Positions 1-11,705 of a stretch of 61,464 nt of DNA are shown here, in pieces. Below the pieces are notes generated by a model. The model saw only the letters and a list, made by a program, of their open reading frames with translations, made no database searches and was not told the origin of the DNA. This DNA is from an uncultured Sphingomonas sp. GTDB lineage: Bacteria; Pseudomonadota; Alphaproteobacteria; Sphingomonadales; Sphingomonadaceae. The translations under genes and the position numbers were made by a program. Position 1 is the stretch's first letter. Each line of letters opens with the position of its first letter. Where the stretch lies: the NCBI GenBank assembly GCA_913775315.1, contig CAJYIX010000018.1:1-61464 (forward strand). Reading direction: 5' to 3'.

Positions 1-2
1 AG

Positions 3-2705
<2,703 letters not shown>

Positions 2706-2783
2706 TCCCCATAACAATTGGTTTGGTGTGCGGGCGGTTTCGACAAGAAGCCGCGCGAAAAGGGGCTGTTGAAGGAACCGAGT

Positions 2784-3260
2784 ATGGCGACCGTCGAGAA
2801 GATGCCGATGCTGCAGGAGGGCTATGACAAGCTCACCAGCGAGCTGAAGCGGTTGAAGGCGGAGCGCCCCCTGATCGTCGACGCGATCGAGGAAGCGCGC
2901 GCGCATGGCGACCTGTCCGAAAACGCCGAATATCATGCGGCGAAGGAACGGCAGGGCCAGATCGAGGCGTCGATCGCGGATATCGAGGACAAGCTTTCCC
3001 GAGCGCAGGTGATCGACCCGCGTGACCTGTCGGGCGACAAGGTCGTGTTCGGTGCGACCGTCACCCTGCTCGACGAGGACGACAAGGCGGTGAAGTACCA
3101 GATCGTCGGCCAGACCGAGGCGGACGCGAAGACCGGCCGCATCAGCTACAATTCGCCGCTCGGCCGCGCGCTGATCGGGCGCCGGCTGGACGACGAGGTC
3201 GAGGTGTCGGTGCCCGCCGGCGATCGTTATTACGTCGTGTCGAAGATCGAGTTCATCTGA
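2784..3260 (+). CDS. greA: Transcription elongation factor GreA
   Basis: GreA binds the RNA polymerase secondary channel and stimulates cleavage of backtracked transcripts. The 158-residue product matches the usual family length. The N-terminal coiled coil (about residues 5-75) carries the tip motif [10 protein letters not shown] at 41-50, whose acidic residues act in the polymerase active site; the C-terminal half is the FKBP-like domain ([11 protein letters not shown]). I chose the ATG at 2784 because the longer frame from 2718 would add 22 non-homologous residues, and a purine-rich GAAGGAA stretch lies just upstream. It follows carB on the same strand and precedes the rhomboid gene by 8 bases. 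Confidence 0.97.
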   Translation: MATVEKMPMLQEGYDKLTSELKRLKAERPLIVDAIEEARAHGDLSENAEYHAAKERQGQIEASIADIEDKLSRAQVIDPRDLSGDKVVFGATVTLLDEDDKAVKYQIVGQTEADAKTGRISYNSPLGRALIGRRLDDEVEVSVPAGDRYYVVSKIEFI

Positions 3261-3268
3261 GCCATTCC

Positions 3269-3904
3269 GTGCTGACGCGCGCGCCCGCAACGGCCGCGAT
3301 CGCCATCGTGACGGGGATCGCGGGCGCGGTCCTGATCCTGTCCGATCTGGTCGGCTATGCGGCGATCTATGCCGGGTTCATCCCCGCGCGGATCGGTGAC
3401 GCGTTTCCGCTGCTCGACCAGTCGGACCTGCTGCCCGTCTGGCTGACGCCGTTCAGCGCGACGCTCGTCCATGCCAGTTTCTTCCACCTCGGCTTCAACC
3501 TGCTGATGCTCGGCTATACCGGCATGTCGGCGGAGCGGGCGCTGGGGGCGAAGGGGATTGCGGCGCTTTATCTGGTGGGCGCGATCGGGGCGGCGGCGGC
3601 GCAATGGGCGATCGACCCCGTATCCGCGTCCCCGATGATCGGCGCGAGCGGCGCGATCTCTGCGATCGTCGGCGCCTATTCGGTGCTCTACAGCCGCAAC
3701 CGCACCCGCGCGGTCGGGCCGTTTTCGGCGCAGCTCGTGCAGGGCGCGTGGCTGATCGCGGCGTGGACCGCGATCAACCTGCTCGTCACCTATGTCAGCG
3801 CCGGCACCGACATGCCGGTGGCGGGCGCGGCGCATATCGGCGGGTTCGTCGTCGGCGTGATCCTCGCTCGGCCGCTGATGCGCTGGCACTGGCGGCGCGC
3901 ATGA
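3269..3904 (+). CDS. Rhomboid family intramembrane serine protease
   Basis: An integral membrane protease that would cleave transmembrane segments of substrate proteins in the inner membrane. The 211-residue product has about six hydrophobic segments. The catalytic serine lies in GASGAI (Ser127), the partner histidine in AAHIGGF (His189), and the HxxxN oxyanion pair is His73/Asn77 in HLGFN. All expected catalytic residues are therefore present. Translation begins at GTG 3269, 8 bases after greA, and the stop overlaps the next start as ATGA (3901-3904), suggesting coupled translation. Substrates cannot be inferred from context. Confidence 0.9.
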   Translation: MLTRAPATAAIAIVTGIAGAVLILSDLVGYAAIYAGFIPARIGDAFPLLDQSDLLPVWLTPFSATLVHASFFHLGFNLLMLGYTGMSAERALGAKGIAALYLVGAIGAAAAQWAIDPVSASPMIGASGAISAIVGAYSVLYSRNRTRAVGPFSAQLVQGAWLIAAWTAINLLVTYVSAGTDMPVAGAAHIGGFVVGVILARPLMRWHWRRA

Positions 3905-4767
3905 TCGAGATTGGCGGCGCTGGGCTGTCGGCGCGGATCGATCCGCTGGGCGCTGAGCTCGTCTCGCTGCTGGACGGCGATGGCCGCGAGCTGATGACCG
4001 ATGCCGATCCGGCCTATTGGACCGGCCATGCGCCGATCCTGTTTCCGATCGTCGGGGCGCTGAGGGACGGCGTCTATACGCTGGACGGCGAAGAATACGC
4101 ACTGCCGCAGCATGGGTTCGCGCGGCGTTCGATGTTCTCGGTCGTCGAACAGACGGCGGACGCAGTGACGCTGCGGCTGTCCGACAATGAGGCGACCCGC
4201 GCGGTCTACCCCTTCGCCTTCGTGCTCGACGTGCGGCACGCGATCGAGGGGGCGACGCTGACGACGACGGTGACAGTGCATAATACTGGGCACCGGGACC
4301 TGCCCGCCAGCATCGGCTTCCATCCCGCCTTTGCCTGGCCGCTGCCCTATGGCCAACCGCGCGCCGAGCATCGGATCGAGTTCGAGCGCGCGGAGCCGTC
4401 CAGGCTGGTGCGGATCATGCCGGGGGCGGTGATCGGACCCGCCGACCGGGAAAGTCCGCTCGACGGGCGGACGCTGGCGCTGGCCGATGATTTGTTCGCC
4501 GTCGATGCGCTGGTCTGGCCGACGATCGAGAGCCAGTCGGTCCTTTACGGCGTCGAGCGCGGGCCGCAGCTTCGCATCGACTTTCCCGACACGCCGATGC
4601 TAGGTATCTGGACCAAGCCGGGTGCCGCATTCGTATGTGTCGAGCCGTGGCATGGGATCGCCGATCCGGCGGGCTTCGCTGGCGACATCTGGGAAAAGCC
4701 CGGAATCAAGCGATTAGTCCCCGATGCTCGCTGGCCGGTCGAGATGCGGATAACGCTGACGCTTTGA
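3901..4767 (+). CDS. Aldose 1-epimerase family protein
   Basis: A galactose-mutarotase-like fold protein that would interconvert anomers of a sugar or sugar phosphate. The 288-residue product begins at an ATG overlapping the rhomboid stop; a longer frame from 3604 lies inside the rhomboid gene and is rejected. Family features are the early HAPILFPIVGAL motif, QHGFAR (about residues 68-73), the substrate-binding histidine in GFHPAFAWPLP and a late CVEPWHGIAD segment. It resembles the LacX/YeaD-like branch more than classical GalM. No sugar-catabolic genes adjoin it, so the substrate is unknown. Confidence 0.85.
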   Translation: MIEIGGAGLSARIDPLGAELVSLLDGDGRELMTDADPAYWTGHAPILFPIVGALRDGVYTLDGEEYALPQHGFARRSMFSVVEQTADAVTLRLSDNEATRAVYPFAFVLDVRHAIEGATLTTTVTVHNTGHRDLPASIGFHPAFAWPLPYGQPRAEHRIEFERAEPSRLVRIMPGAVIGPADRESPLDGRTLALADDLFAVDALVWPTIESQSVLYGVERGPQLRIDFPDTPMLGIWTKPGAAFVCVEPWHGIADPAGFAGDIWEKPGIKRLVPDARWPVEMRITLTL

Positions 4768-4820
4768 CGCTTGCGCCCCGCGCAGTTGACGCTGCGGTGC
4801 AGCATCACGATCTCCGGCGG

Positions 4821-6017
4821 ATGAACGCGCCCGCTCAATTCCGTCAGGCCCCCGTCGGCCTCATCCACCTTGCGCTGGCGGTGGGGGGCTTTGCGATCGG
4901 GACGACCGAATTCGCGACGATGAGCCTCCTCCCGTTCTTTGCACGCGATCTTGGCATCGACGCGACCACCGCCGGGCACGCGATCAGCGCCTATGCACTC
5001 GGCGTCGTGGTCGGCGCGCCGGTCCTCGCGATCCTCGCGGCGCGCTATTCGAAGCGGTTGCTGCTGGTCGCGCTCATGGGGCTGTTCGCGATCGGCAACG
5101 GGCTGTCCGGGCTTGCGGGCAGTTACGAGCAGATGCTCGGCTTCCGCTTCCTCGCCGGCCTGCCGCACGGCGCCTATTTCGGAATCGCGGCTCTCGTCGC
5201 CGCGGGGCTGGTGCCGACCGAGCAGCGGACGAAGGCGGTGGCGCGCGTCATGCTGGGCCTGACCGCAGCAACGATCGTCGGCGTGCCGGTCGCCAATTTC
5301 CTGGGGCAGGCCGTAGGCTGGCGCTGGGTGTTCGCGCTGGTCGCGGGCCTCGCGCTCACCACCGCATTGCTTGTTTTCATCCTTGCGCCCCGCGACAAGC
5401 CCGATCCGGCGGCCAGCCCGACCCGCGAGCTGAAGGCGCTCGGCAAGCCACAGATCTGGCTGACGCTGGCTACGGGCGCGATCGGGTTCGGGGGCATGTT
5501 CGCCGTCTACACCTATCTCGCCGACACGATGCTCGAGGTGACGAAGGTGGGCGAGGGGGCGATCCCGATCGCGCTGGCCGCCTTCGGCATCGGCATGACC
5601 GGCGGCAACCTGATCGTCCCGCGTTTTGCCGACAGGGCGCTGTTGCCGACCGCGGCGGGGCTACTCATTTGGTCGATGATCGCGCTGCTCATGTGGCCGC
5701 TGGTCACCGGCACGCTCTGGACGCTGTGCCTCGGTGCGCTGGCGATCGGGATCGGCGGGGCGCTGGGCACCGTGCTTCAGACCCGCCTGATGGACGTGGC
5801 TGGCGAGGCGCAGGCGCTGGCCGCCGCGCTCAACCACTCGGCGTTCAACACGGCCAACGCACTCGGGCCGTGGCTCGGCGGCATGGCGATCGCGGCCGGG
5901 TTCGGCTGGACCTCGACCGGCTGGGTCGGTGCGCTGCTGGCGCTCGGCGGCCTTCTCTTTCTCGCCGTCTCGATGCTGCTCGAGCGACAGGGGGCGCCGA
6001 TGCCCGCCCCCGCCTGA
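4821..6017 (+). CDS. MFS transporter, DHA1 drug or sugar exporter type
   Basis: A 398-residue major facilitator with about 12 hydrophobic segments. It starts with GGFAIGTTEFATMSLLPFFARDLG, typical of the AraJ/YdhP-like DHA1 branch, and has the cytoplasmic loop-2 basic motif around AARYSKR. These proteins export drugs, sugars or amino-acid-like compounds by proton antiport; the substrate here cannot be read from sequence. ATG 4821 is preferred because the upstream in-frame extension (from 4635) lies inside the epimerase gene. It is followed after 43 bases by prfC on the same strand. Confidence 0.88.
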   Translation: MNAPAQFRQAPVGLIHLALAVGGFAIGTTEFATMSLLPFFARDLGIDATTAGHAISAYALGVVVGAPVLAILAARYSKRLLLVALMGLFAIGNGLSGLAGSYEQMLGFRFLAGLPHGAYFGIAALVAAGLVPTEQRTKAVARVMLGLTAATIVGVPVANFLGQAVGWRWVFALVAGLALTTALLVFILAPRDKPDPAASPTRELKALGKPQIWLTLATGAIGFGGMFAVYTYLADTMLEVTKVGEGAIPIALAAFGIGMTGGNLIVPRFADRALLPTAAGLLIWSMIALLMWPLVTGTLWTLCLGALAIGIGGALGTVLQTRLMDVAGEAQALAAALNHSAFNTANALGPWLGGMAIAAGFGWTSTGWVGALLALGGLLFLAVSMLLERQGAPMPAPA

Positions 6018-6060
6018 CCCCCTCGCGTCCCGCGGCAATAGCCGCTAGGGGCGGCGCACG

Positions 6061-7632
6061 ATGAGCCATTACGACGACCGCCGGACCTTTGCGATCATCT
6101 CGCACCCTGACGCCGGCAAGACGACCCTTACTGAAAAACTGCTTCTGTTCGGCGGTGCGATCCACCTGGCGGGTGAGGTGAAGGCGCGCGGTGCAGCCCG
6201 CCGTGCCCGATCCGACTGGATGAAGATCGAGCAGCAGCGCGGCATCTCCGTCACCTCCTCGGTCATGACGTTCGAGCGGGAGGGGGTGACCTTCAACCTG
6301 CTCGATACGCCGGGGCACGAGGATTTCAGCGAGGACACGTACAGGACGCTGACCGCCGTCGATTCGGCGGTGATGGTGATCGACGTCGCCAAGGGTATCG
6401 AGAGCCAGACGCGCAAGTTGTTCGAGGTCTGTCGCCTGCGATCGGTCCCGATCATCACGTTCGTCAACAAGGTCGATCGCGAGGGGCGCCCGGTCTACGA
6501 AACGCTGGACGAAATCGCCGAGCTGCTCGCGCTCGACGTGACGCCAATGACGTGGCCGGTGGGCATGGGCGGTGAGTTCGAGGGGATCTACGACCTCGTC
6601 GGTAATCGCCTGCTGCTGCCCGAGGGGCCGAGCCGCGAGTTCCTGGGCAAGGTGATCGAGGTATCCGGGCTCGACGATCCATTGCTCGACGAGCATCTGT
6701 CAGCCGCCGGCGTTGCCAAGCTGCGCGAGGAGGCGGAGCTCGCCATGGCGGGCTATGCGCCCTTCGATGTCGAGGCATATCGCAACGGCGACCTGACGCC
6801 GGTCTATTTCGGCTCGGCGCTCAAGGAGTTCGGCGTCGATTCGCTGATCGCCGCGCTTGCCGAACACGCGCCGCCGCCGCGCCCGCAGCCCGCCAAGCCC
6901 GCGCCGGTCAGCCCTGCGAACCCCGAGGTCACCGGCTTCGTGTTCAAGGTGCAGGCGAACATGGATCCCAATCACCGCGACCGCATCGCGTTCATGCGGC
7001 TCTGCTCGGGCACCTTCAAGCGCGGCATGAAGCTGACGCCGAGCGGGCATGGGAAGCCGATCGCGATCCATTCGCCGATCCTGTTCTTCGCCCGCGAGCG
7101 AGAGCTGGCGGATGAGGCGTATCCGGGCGACATCATCGGCATTCCCAATCACGGGGTCCTGCGCGTGGGCGATACGCTGTCCGAGCGGCCGGGCGTGCGG
7201 TTCACCGGCCTTCCCAACTTCGCGCCCGAGATCCTGCGCCGTGTGGTGCTGAAGGACCCGACCAAGACCAAGCAGCTTCGCAAAGCGCTGGACGACATGG
7301 CCGAGGAAGGGGTGACGCAGGTCTTCTATCCCGAGATCGGGTCGAACTGGGTCATCGGCGTGGTCGGCCAGCTCCAGCTTGAGGTGCTGCTGTCGCGGCT
7401 GGACGCCGAGTACAAGGTCGGCGCCAATCTGGAGCCCGCGCCGTTCGAGACCGCGCGGTGGATCAGCGCGGAGGATCCGGCCGAATTGAAGGCGTTCATG
7501 GACCAGAATCGATCGGCGATGGCGCGCGACCGCGACGACAACCCCGTCTTCCTCGCCAAGTCGGCATGGGAGGTCGGCTACATCGCCGACCGCTATTCGA
7601 AGGTGAAGTTCGCCGCCACGCGCGAGCGGTAA
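6061..7632 (+). CDS. prfC: Peptide chain release factor 3
   Basis: RF3 is a translational GTPase that recycles RF1/RF2 from the ribosome after termination. The 523-residue protein has the P-loop HPDAGKTT (residues 15-22), switch II DTPGHEDFSEDTYRTL, the G4 motif NKVD, and RF3-specific EF-Tu-like domain II and C-terminal regions (GVVGQLQLEVL, then PVFLAKS near the end). Length is normal. AGGGG lies about 11 bases before the ATG and a small GCGGC-AATA-GCCGC hairpin sits in the leader. It converges on a lipoprotein gene, with a hairpin between them. Confidence 0.97.
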   Translation: MSHYDDRRTFAIISHPDAGKTTLTEKLLLFGGAIHLAGEVKARGAARRARSDWMKIEQQRGISVTSSVMTFEREGVTFNLLDTPGHEDFSEDTYRTLTAVDSAVMVIDVAKGIESQTRKLFEVCRLRSVPIITFVNKVDREGRPVYETLDEIAELLALDVTPMTWPVGMGGEFEGIYDLVGNRLLLPEGPSREFLGKVIEVSGLDDPLLDEHLSAAGVAKLREEAELAMAGYAPFDVEAYRNGDLTPVYFGSALKEFGVDSLIAALAEHAPPPRPQPAKPAPVSPANPEVTGFVFKVQANMDPNHRDRIAFMRLCSGTFKRGMKLTPSGHGKPIAIHSPILFFARERELADEAYPGDIIGIPNHGVLRVGDTLSERPGVRFTGLPNFAPEILRRVVLKDPTKTKQLRKALDDMAEEGVTQVFYPEIGSNWVIGVVGQLQLEVLLSRLDAEYKVGANLEPAPFETARWISAEDPAELKAFMDQNRSAMARDRDDNPVFLAKSAWEVGYIADRYSKVKFAATRER

Positions 7633-7640
7633 GCGGCGCG

Positions 7641-7659
7641 GCGGGCGGTCAGCGCCCGC
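7641..7659. terminator. Hairpin between convergent prfC and lipoprotein genes
   Basis: GCGGGCG (7641-7647) pairs perfectly with CGCCCGC (7653-7659) around a 5-base loop. The loop contains the stop codon of the minus-strand lipoprotein gene. No T-run is seen on either side, so termination efficiency is uncertain. Confidence 0.5.
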
Positions 7660-8023
7660 CCGTTCGCCGCGTCAGTGCCGCCACGCAGCTTGCCCGGTCG
7701 ATCGCGCGCCCGTCGCGCTGGCGCGCATCGACGTACGAGACGACGGGCACCCCGCCGCCGTCCTTGGGATAGAGATAGGCGTCGAGCACGCAGATGCCGC
7801 TTGAGAACTGAAGCTTGTGGCCCGTCCCCTCGGTCATTTCCGCGTCCGGCTCGCCGAACACCTGGCGAAGCGCGGCGGCGTTCTGGCCCAGCACGCGCTC
7901 CAGCCCGACGGTGGTGAAATTGGGCTTCGCCGGCGGCGGCGGGGGGCTCGCCATCGGCGAGGGCACGGTCGCGCAACCCGCCAGCAGCAGTCCGCCCGTC
8001 AGCGCCATTCCCAGATGCCTCAT
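7649..8023 (-). CDS. Small proline-rich lipoprotein, function unknown
   Basis: A 124-residue protein with a lipoprotein signal: MRHLGMALTGGLLLAGC places the lipobox cysteine at residue 17. A short proline-rich linker follows (SPPPPPAKP), then a compact domain beginning TTVGLERVLGQNAAALRQVFGEPD. It contains two later Cys residues (SGICVLDAYLYP and RASCVAAL) that could form a disulfide in the periplasm. The QVFGEPD stretch recalls SmpA/BamE-like outer-membrane lipoproteins, but I cannot assign it. The ATG overlaps the stop of the upstream EI24 gene as ATGA, so the two are probably translated together. Confidence 0.75.
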   Translation of the reverse strand: MRHLGMALTGGLLLAGCATVPSPMASPPPPPAKPNFTTVGLERVLGQNAAALRQVFGEPDAEMTEGTGHKLQFSSGICVLDAYLYPKDGGGVPVVSYVDARQRDGRAIDRASCVAALTRRTGGR

Positions 8024-8697
8024 CCACGTCCCCTCATATGATACCAATGCGTCGCCATCGCCGCGGCCAGCACCGGCGCGACGAGATTGACGACCGGTAC
8101 GACAAGCAGCGCCGTCCCCGCCAGCCCCAGCACGAAACGCCCACCGCGCGTGCCGCTCCGCCAGTCGCGCATCGCCGCACGCGGATGGTGCCGCGCCGCC
8201 ACCATGTCGCCAAGGTCGCGGCCGAGCAGCCAGCCGTTGACGACCAAGAACGCCGCCGCTGTGCCGACGCCCGTGACCAGCAGCGCGATGTACAGTGGGG
8301 AGAGCGCCAGGTTGAGGAGGATCGTCCGCGCGGCCGACCCAATGCTCATGGCGGCCCCGCTGATGATCGGCACCGGCCGCGCGAGCGCCAGCGCCGCGGG
8401 ATAATACCGCCGCTCGACCGCCTCGACCACTTCGTCGGCGAAGATACCGACGACCGCAATCGCGACCGCGCGAAACAGCAGCCATGATGCCAAGAACGCG
8501 GCGAACACCGCCGCCACGCCCGCAAGCTCGCTCCACCCGCCCGCGCCATAGCTGTGGGCCACCGTGCGCGCCGTCCACCATCCGCCGCCGCCGAGCGCGA
8601 GGAAGACGACGATCGTCAGCCCCAGCGACTTGGCAAGGACGCGCAGCACCGGCGGATCGCCGAGCTGTCCGATCGAGAGGGCAAACGCGCGGAGCAT
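8020..8697 (-). CDS. EI24/CysZ-like integral membrane protein
   Basis: A 225-residue polytopic membrane protein beginning MLRAFALSIGQLGDPPVLRVL. Several long hydrophobic segments follow, with a central polar loop (DEVVEAVERRYYP) and the C-terminal GRFVLGLAGTALLVVPVVN segment typical of the EI24/DUF540 family that includes the sulfate permease CysZ. I take the ATG at 8697 because upstream codons (to 8910) overlap the divergent adenosine kinase gene and look non-homologous. It is translationally coupled to the lipoprotein downstream. No sulfur-assimilation genes are nearby, so a sulfate role is not supported by context. Confidence 0.75.
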   Translation of the reverse strand: MLRAFALSIGQLGDPPVLRVLAKSLGLTIVVFLALGGGGWWTARTVAHSYGAGGWSELAGVAAVFAAFLASWLLFRAVAIAVVGIFADEVVEAVERRYYPAALALARPVPIISGAAMSIGSAARTILLNLALSPLYIALLVTGVGTAAAFLVVNGWLLGRDLGDMVAARHHPRAAMRDWRSGTRGGRFVLGLAGTALLVVPVVNLVAPVLAAAMATHWYHMRGRG

Positions 8698-8791
8698 CGC
8701 CGCCTTGTGCCCGGCAGGGTCCGCGAACGCCAGCACCGCTTGCGCGCGCGCGGCGCGGGCGATAGGCGCGCGCAAACGCCAGGAGCATGAA

Positions 8792-9790
8792 TTGACCAAC
8801 ACCCAGTACGACGTCGTCGCGATCGGCAATGCCATCGTCGACATTCTCTCGCAGGCCGACGACGCCTTTCTCGCGGCCGAAGGGATGAATAAGGGCTCGA
8901 TGCAGCTCATGTTCTCGCCCGAGGATGCCGACGCGCTCTATGACAAGATGGGGCCGGGGCGCGAGATTTCGGGCGGGTCCGCGGCGAACACCGTCGCCGG
9001 CATGGCGGCGCTGGGCGACCGCTGCGGCTTTATCGGCCAGGTCGCCGACGACCAGCTCGGCCAGGTGTTCGGCCACGATATCCGTGCGCAGGGCGTCCGC
9101 TTCGACACCGCGCCGCGTGCCGGCGATCCGACGACCGCGCGCTGCCTGATCTTCGTCACGCCCGATGGCCAGCGGACGATGAACACCTTTCTCGGCGCGT
9201 CGCAGTTCCTGCCCGAGGGCGCGCTTGATCGCGCGATGATCGAGAGCGCGGCGATCCTGTATCTCGAGGGCTATCTCTGGGATCCCGAGGAGCCGCGGGC
9301 GGCGATGCGCGCGGCGATCGACTATGCGCGCGGCGCGGGGCGCAAGGTCGCGTTCACGCTGTCGGACGTGTTCTGCATCAGCCGCCACGGCGACGACTTC
9401 CGTCGGCTTTTGGCCGAGGGGCTGATCGACATCCTGTTCGCCAACGAAAACGAACTGCTGGCGCTTGCGCAGGGTGAGGATTTCGAGGCGGCGGTGTCGG
9501 CGATCTCGGCGCAGGTTCCCGTCCTTGTCGTCACGCGCGGCGAGCATGGCGCGATCGCGGTGTCGAACGGCGAGCGGGCCGAGGTCGGCGCCGAGCCGAT
9601 CGCGCGCGTCGTCGACACGACCGGCGCGGGCGACCTGTTCGCGGCGGGCTTCCTCCACGGCCAGGCCAAGGGGCAGGACCTGTCGACCTCGCTTCGCACC
9701 GGCGCGCTGTGTGCGGCGGAAATCATCTCGCACTATGGCGCGCGGCCCGAGGTGGACCTGAAGGCGATGATCGCGCAGAAACTCGGCTGA
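8792..9790 (+). CDS. Adenosine kinase (PfkB/ribokinase family)
   Basis: A cytoplasmic sugar/nucleoside kinase, predicted to phosphorylate adenosine. The 332-residue protein starts DVVAIGNAIVDI, has the substrate-binding GGSAANTVAGMAALG segment and the C-terminal PfkB signature DTTGAGDLFAAGF, whose Asp is the catalytic base. The only in-frame start that fits is TTG 8792: the nearby ATG (8787) hits a stop after two codons in its frame, and AGGAG (8781-8785) sits six bases before the TTG. The pattern matches proteobacterial adenosine kinases better than ribokinase or fructokinase, but substrate is inferred from similarity only. Confidence 0.88.
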   Translation: MTNTQYDVVAIGNAIVDILSQADDAFLAAEGMNKGSMQLMFSPEDADALYDKMGPGREISGGSAANTVAGMAALGDRCGFIGQVADDQLGQVFGHDIRAQGVRFDTAPRAGDPTTARCLIFVTPDGQRTMNTFLGASQFLPEGALDRAMIESAAILYLEGYLWDPEEPRAAMRAAIDYARGAGRKVAFTLSDVFCISRHGDDFRRLLAEGLIDILFANENELLALAQGEDFEAAVSAISAQVPVLVVTRGEHGAIAVSNGERAEVGAEPIARVVDTTGAGDLFAAGFLHGQAKGQDLSTSLRTGALCAAEIISHYGARPEVDLKAMIAQKLG

Positions 9791-9813
9791 GTTTCACGAG
9801 GGGAGAGGCGGCG

Positions 9814-11037
9814 ATGCGCGGACGGTTCTGGATCGGTCTCGCGTTCGCCGCCGCCCCGCTGCCTGCGGCGGCTCAATCCTTCGAGGCGCGGCTCGACCGC
9901 TTCCTCGCCACGCGGCCGGTGATCGACGGGCACAACGACCTGCCCTGGGAAATTCGCGAGAAATACGGCGCCTCGCCCGAGGCCGCGCATCTGGAGGGCG
10001 ATACCGCGTCGGCCGCGGCACCACTCCAGACCGACCTGCCGCGGCTGAAGCGCGGGGGCTATGCCGCGCAATTCTGGTCGGTGTGGATTCCGCAGACGAC
10101 GACCGGCCCGGCGGCGGTCGAAACGACGCTCGAGCAGATCGACGTCGTCCGCCGGATGGTCGCCGCGCATTCCGACCGGCTGACGCTTGCGACGACCGCG
10201 AGCGAGATCGAGACGGCGCGCAAACTCGGCAAGGTCGCCAGCCTGATCGGGGCGGAGGGCGGCGGGCAGATCGACGGCAACCTCGCCGTCCTTCGCCAGT
10301 ACCGCGCGCTCGGCGTCGTCTATCTGACGCTTACGCATACGAAGAACATCGCCTGGGCCGACAGCGGCACCGACGTGCCCGCCGTCCGCGGCCTCACCGA
10401 TTTCGGGCGACAGGTGATCGCCGAGATGAACCGTATCGGCATGATCGTCGACCTCAGCCACACATCGCCTGACACGATGCGCGCCGCGATCGCCGCGTCG
10501 AAGGCGCCGGTGATGTTCAGCCATTCGAATGCTTACGCGGTCAATCCGCACCCGCGCAACGTCCCCGACGACGTACTCGCCTCTTTGAAGGCGAACGGCG
10601 GTATCGTCATGGTCAACGTCTACCCCGTCTTCGTGTCGGCCAAGGCGCGCGCGTGGCAGGCGGCGAAGGCGGCCGAGGAAGCGCGGCTGACCGGCTCGCC
10701 CGCCGGGCTGATGCTTGGCCAGTCTGCGTCGGCGGTCGAGCCGAAGATGGCCGAGTGGGTCGCCGCCCACCCGCAGCCCCCCGTCACCGCCGCCGACGTC
10801 GCCGATCAGGTCGAGCATATCGCCCGCGTCGCCGGCCGCGATCATGTCGGCCTCGGCGGCGATTACGACGGCATCAGCGGCGCGGGGCCCGACGGGATGA
10901 AGGGCGTTGACGGCTGGCGGCTGCTGCTTGCCGAACTCATGCGCCGCGGTTGGAGCGACGCCGACCTCGCCAAGCTGGCCGGCGGCAACATCCTGCGCGT
11001 GATGCGCGGGGTGGAGGCTACCGCCGCCGGGCGTTAG
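9814..11037 (+). CDS. Membrane dipeptidase-like metallopeptidase (M19)
   Basis: A zinc-dependent dipeptidase of the renal dipeptidase (M19) family, exported by an N-terminal signal peptide (about residues 1-22, ending LPAAAQS). Metal-ligand motifs are visible: IDGHNDLPW (HxD), GAEGGGQI (bridging Glu), VDLSHTSP and FSHSNAYAV (two His) and GGDYDGI near the C-terminus. The length of 407 residues is normal. GAGAGG lies just before the ATG. It begins 23 bases after the adenosine kinase stop and overlaps the convergent SMR gene by 4 bases. Likely substrates are peptides in the periplasm; specificity is unknown. Confidence 0.92.
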   Translation: MRGRFWIGLAFAAAPLPAAAQSFEARLDRFLATRPVIDGHNDLPWEIREKYGASPEAAHLEGDTASAAAPLQTDLPRLKRGGYAAQFWSVWIPQTTTGPAAVETTLEQIDVVRRMVAAHSDRLTLATTASEIETARKLGKVASLIGAEGGGQIDGNLAVLRQYRALGVVYLTLTHTKNIAWADSGTDVPAVRGLTDFGRQVIAEMNRIGMIVDLSHTSPDTMRAAIAASKAPVMFSHSNAYAVNPHPRNVPDDVLASLKANGGIVMVNVYPVFVSAKARAWQAAKAAEEARLTGSPAGLMLGQSASAVEPKMAEWVAAHPQPPVTAADVADQVEHIARVAGRDHVGLGGDYDGISGAGPDGMKGVDGWRLLLAELMRRGWSDADLAKLAGGNILRVMRGVEATAAGR

Positions 11038-11357
11038 GCCGTCGCGGTCAGCTTTGTGCCGACGACGCCCACCACGATCAGCGCGATGAAGCCGAGCTGC
11101 ACCGTGTTCACCTTCTCGCCGAACAGCCAGATGCCGAGCAGCGTCACGCCCACCGCGCCGAGCCCGGTCCACACGGCATAGGCGGTGCCGGCGGGCAGGC
11201 CGCGCATCGCCATCGCGAGCAGGCCCATGTTCACGAAACTGAGGACGATCGGCACCGCCGATGCGGTCCATGTCCCCTGCGTCGCCGCCCATTTCAGGCT
11301 CAGCGCCCAGATGATTTCGGTCACGACCGCGACCCCGAGGATGACCCACGCCATCAT
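11034..11357 (-). CDS. SMR family exporter, Gdx/SugE type
   Basis: A 107-residue small multidrug resistance protein with four transmembrane helices that functions as a dual-topology dimer and exchanges protons for cations. The essential Glu is in helix 1 (VVTEIIWALSLK). The helix-2/3 motif GTAYAVWTGLGAVG is closer to the guanidinium exporter (Gdx/SugE) branch than to the EmrE/Qac branch, so guanidinium export is the better guess. I looked for a guanidine riboswitch in the roughly 100 bases upstream and found none I could defend. Confidence 0.87.
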   Translation of the reverse strand: MMAWVILGVAVVTEIIWALSLKWAATQGTWTASAVPIVLSFVNMGLLAMAMRGLPAGTAYAVWTGLGAVGVTLLGIWLFGEKVNTVQLGFIALIVVGVVGTKLTATA

Positions 11358-11459
11358 CGTCTCCTCATAATCGGGCTCGTCAGGAAAGTGCCGGCCGGAA
11401 ACCCGAAAAGAGGCCGTGCGTGCGCGCCGCCTAGCCGATGGCGCGCGGCGGGTCCAGCA

Positions 11460-11681
11460 TCAGCGGCAGGCGAGCGTGCGGCCGGTCGAGATTCCGAAGC
11501 CGACTCCCACGATCGCGAGGACGCCGTTGACGATCAGTGCCGCCTCGATCAACCGGATGTTGCCCCTCGTTGCGGCGACCATCGTGAGGGCGAACGCGAG
11601 CCCAGCGGCGATCCATAGATAGCCTGAGCGAGCGATCACGGTCCTGTGCGCGTCATCTATCGACGATCTCCTCGAGCACAT
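11460..11681 (-). CDS. Small two-helix membrane protein, hypothetical
   Basis: An open frame of 73 codons encoding two strongly hydrophobic segments (YLWIAAGLAFALTMVAA and AALIVNGVLAIVGVGFG). The true start is unclear: ATG 11681 gives 73 residues, GTG 11639 gives 59 residues and has AGGA close upstream. The N-terminal 14 residues of the longer form are polar and unconvincing. No homology recognised. It lies 24 bases after the TPR gene on the same strand. Confidence 0.45.
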   Translation of the reverse strand: MCSRRSSIDDAHRTVIARSGYLWIAAGLAFALTMVAATRGNIRLIEAALIVNGVLAIVGVGFGISTGRTLACR

Positions 11682-11705
11682 CGTGCCTGAAGCACGGCGC
11701 GGCGA

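Noticed and set aside
7649-9733. 694-codon minus-strand open frame covering adenosine kinase
   Set aside because: It is a shadow of the plus-strand adenosine kinase; only its last 124 codons are a real lipoprotein gene.
9733-11349. 538-codon minus-strand open frame over the dipeptidase gene
   Set aside because: Low-complexity Arg/Gly/Asp-rich translation typical of high-GC shadow frames, opposite a clear M19 peptidase.
11358-11459. Guanidine riboswitch upstream of the Gdx-like SMR gene
   Set aside because: An ACGAG stretch and short complementary ends (CGGG/CCCG) are present, but none of the paired ACGR hairpins of class II or the class I/III cores could be laid out convincingly.
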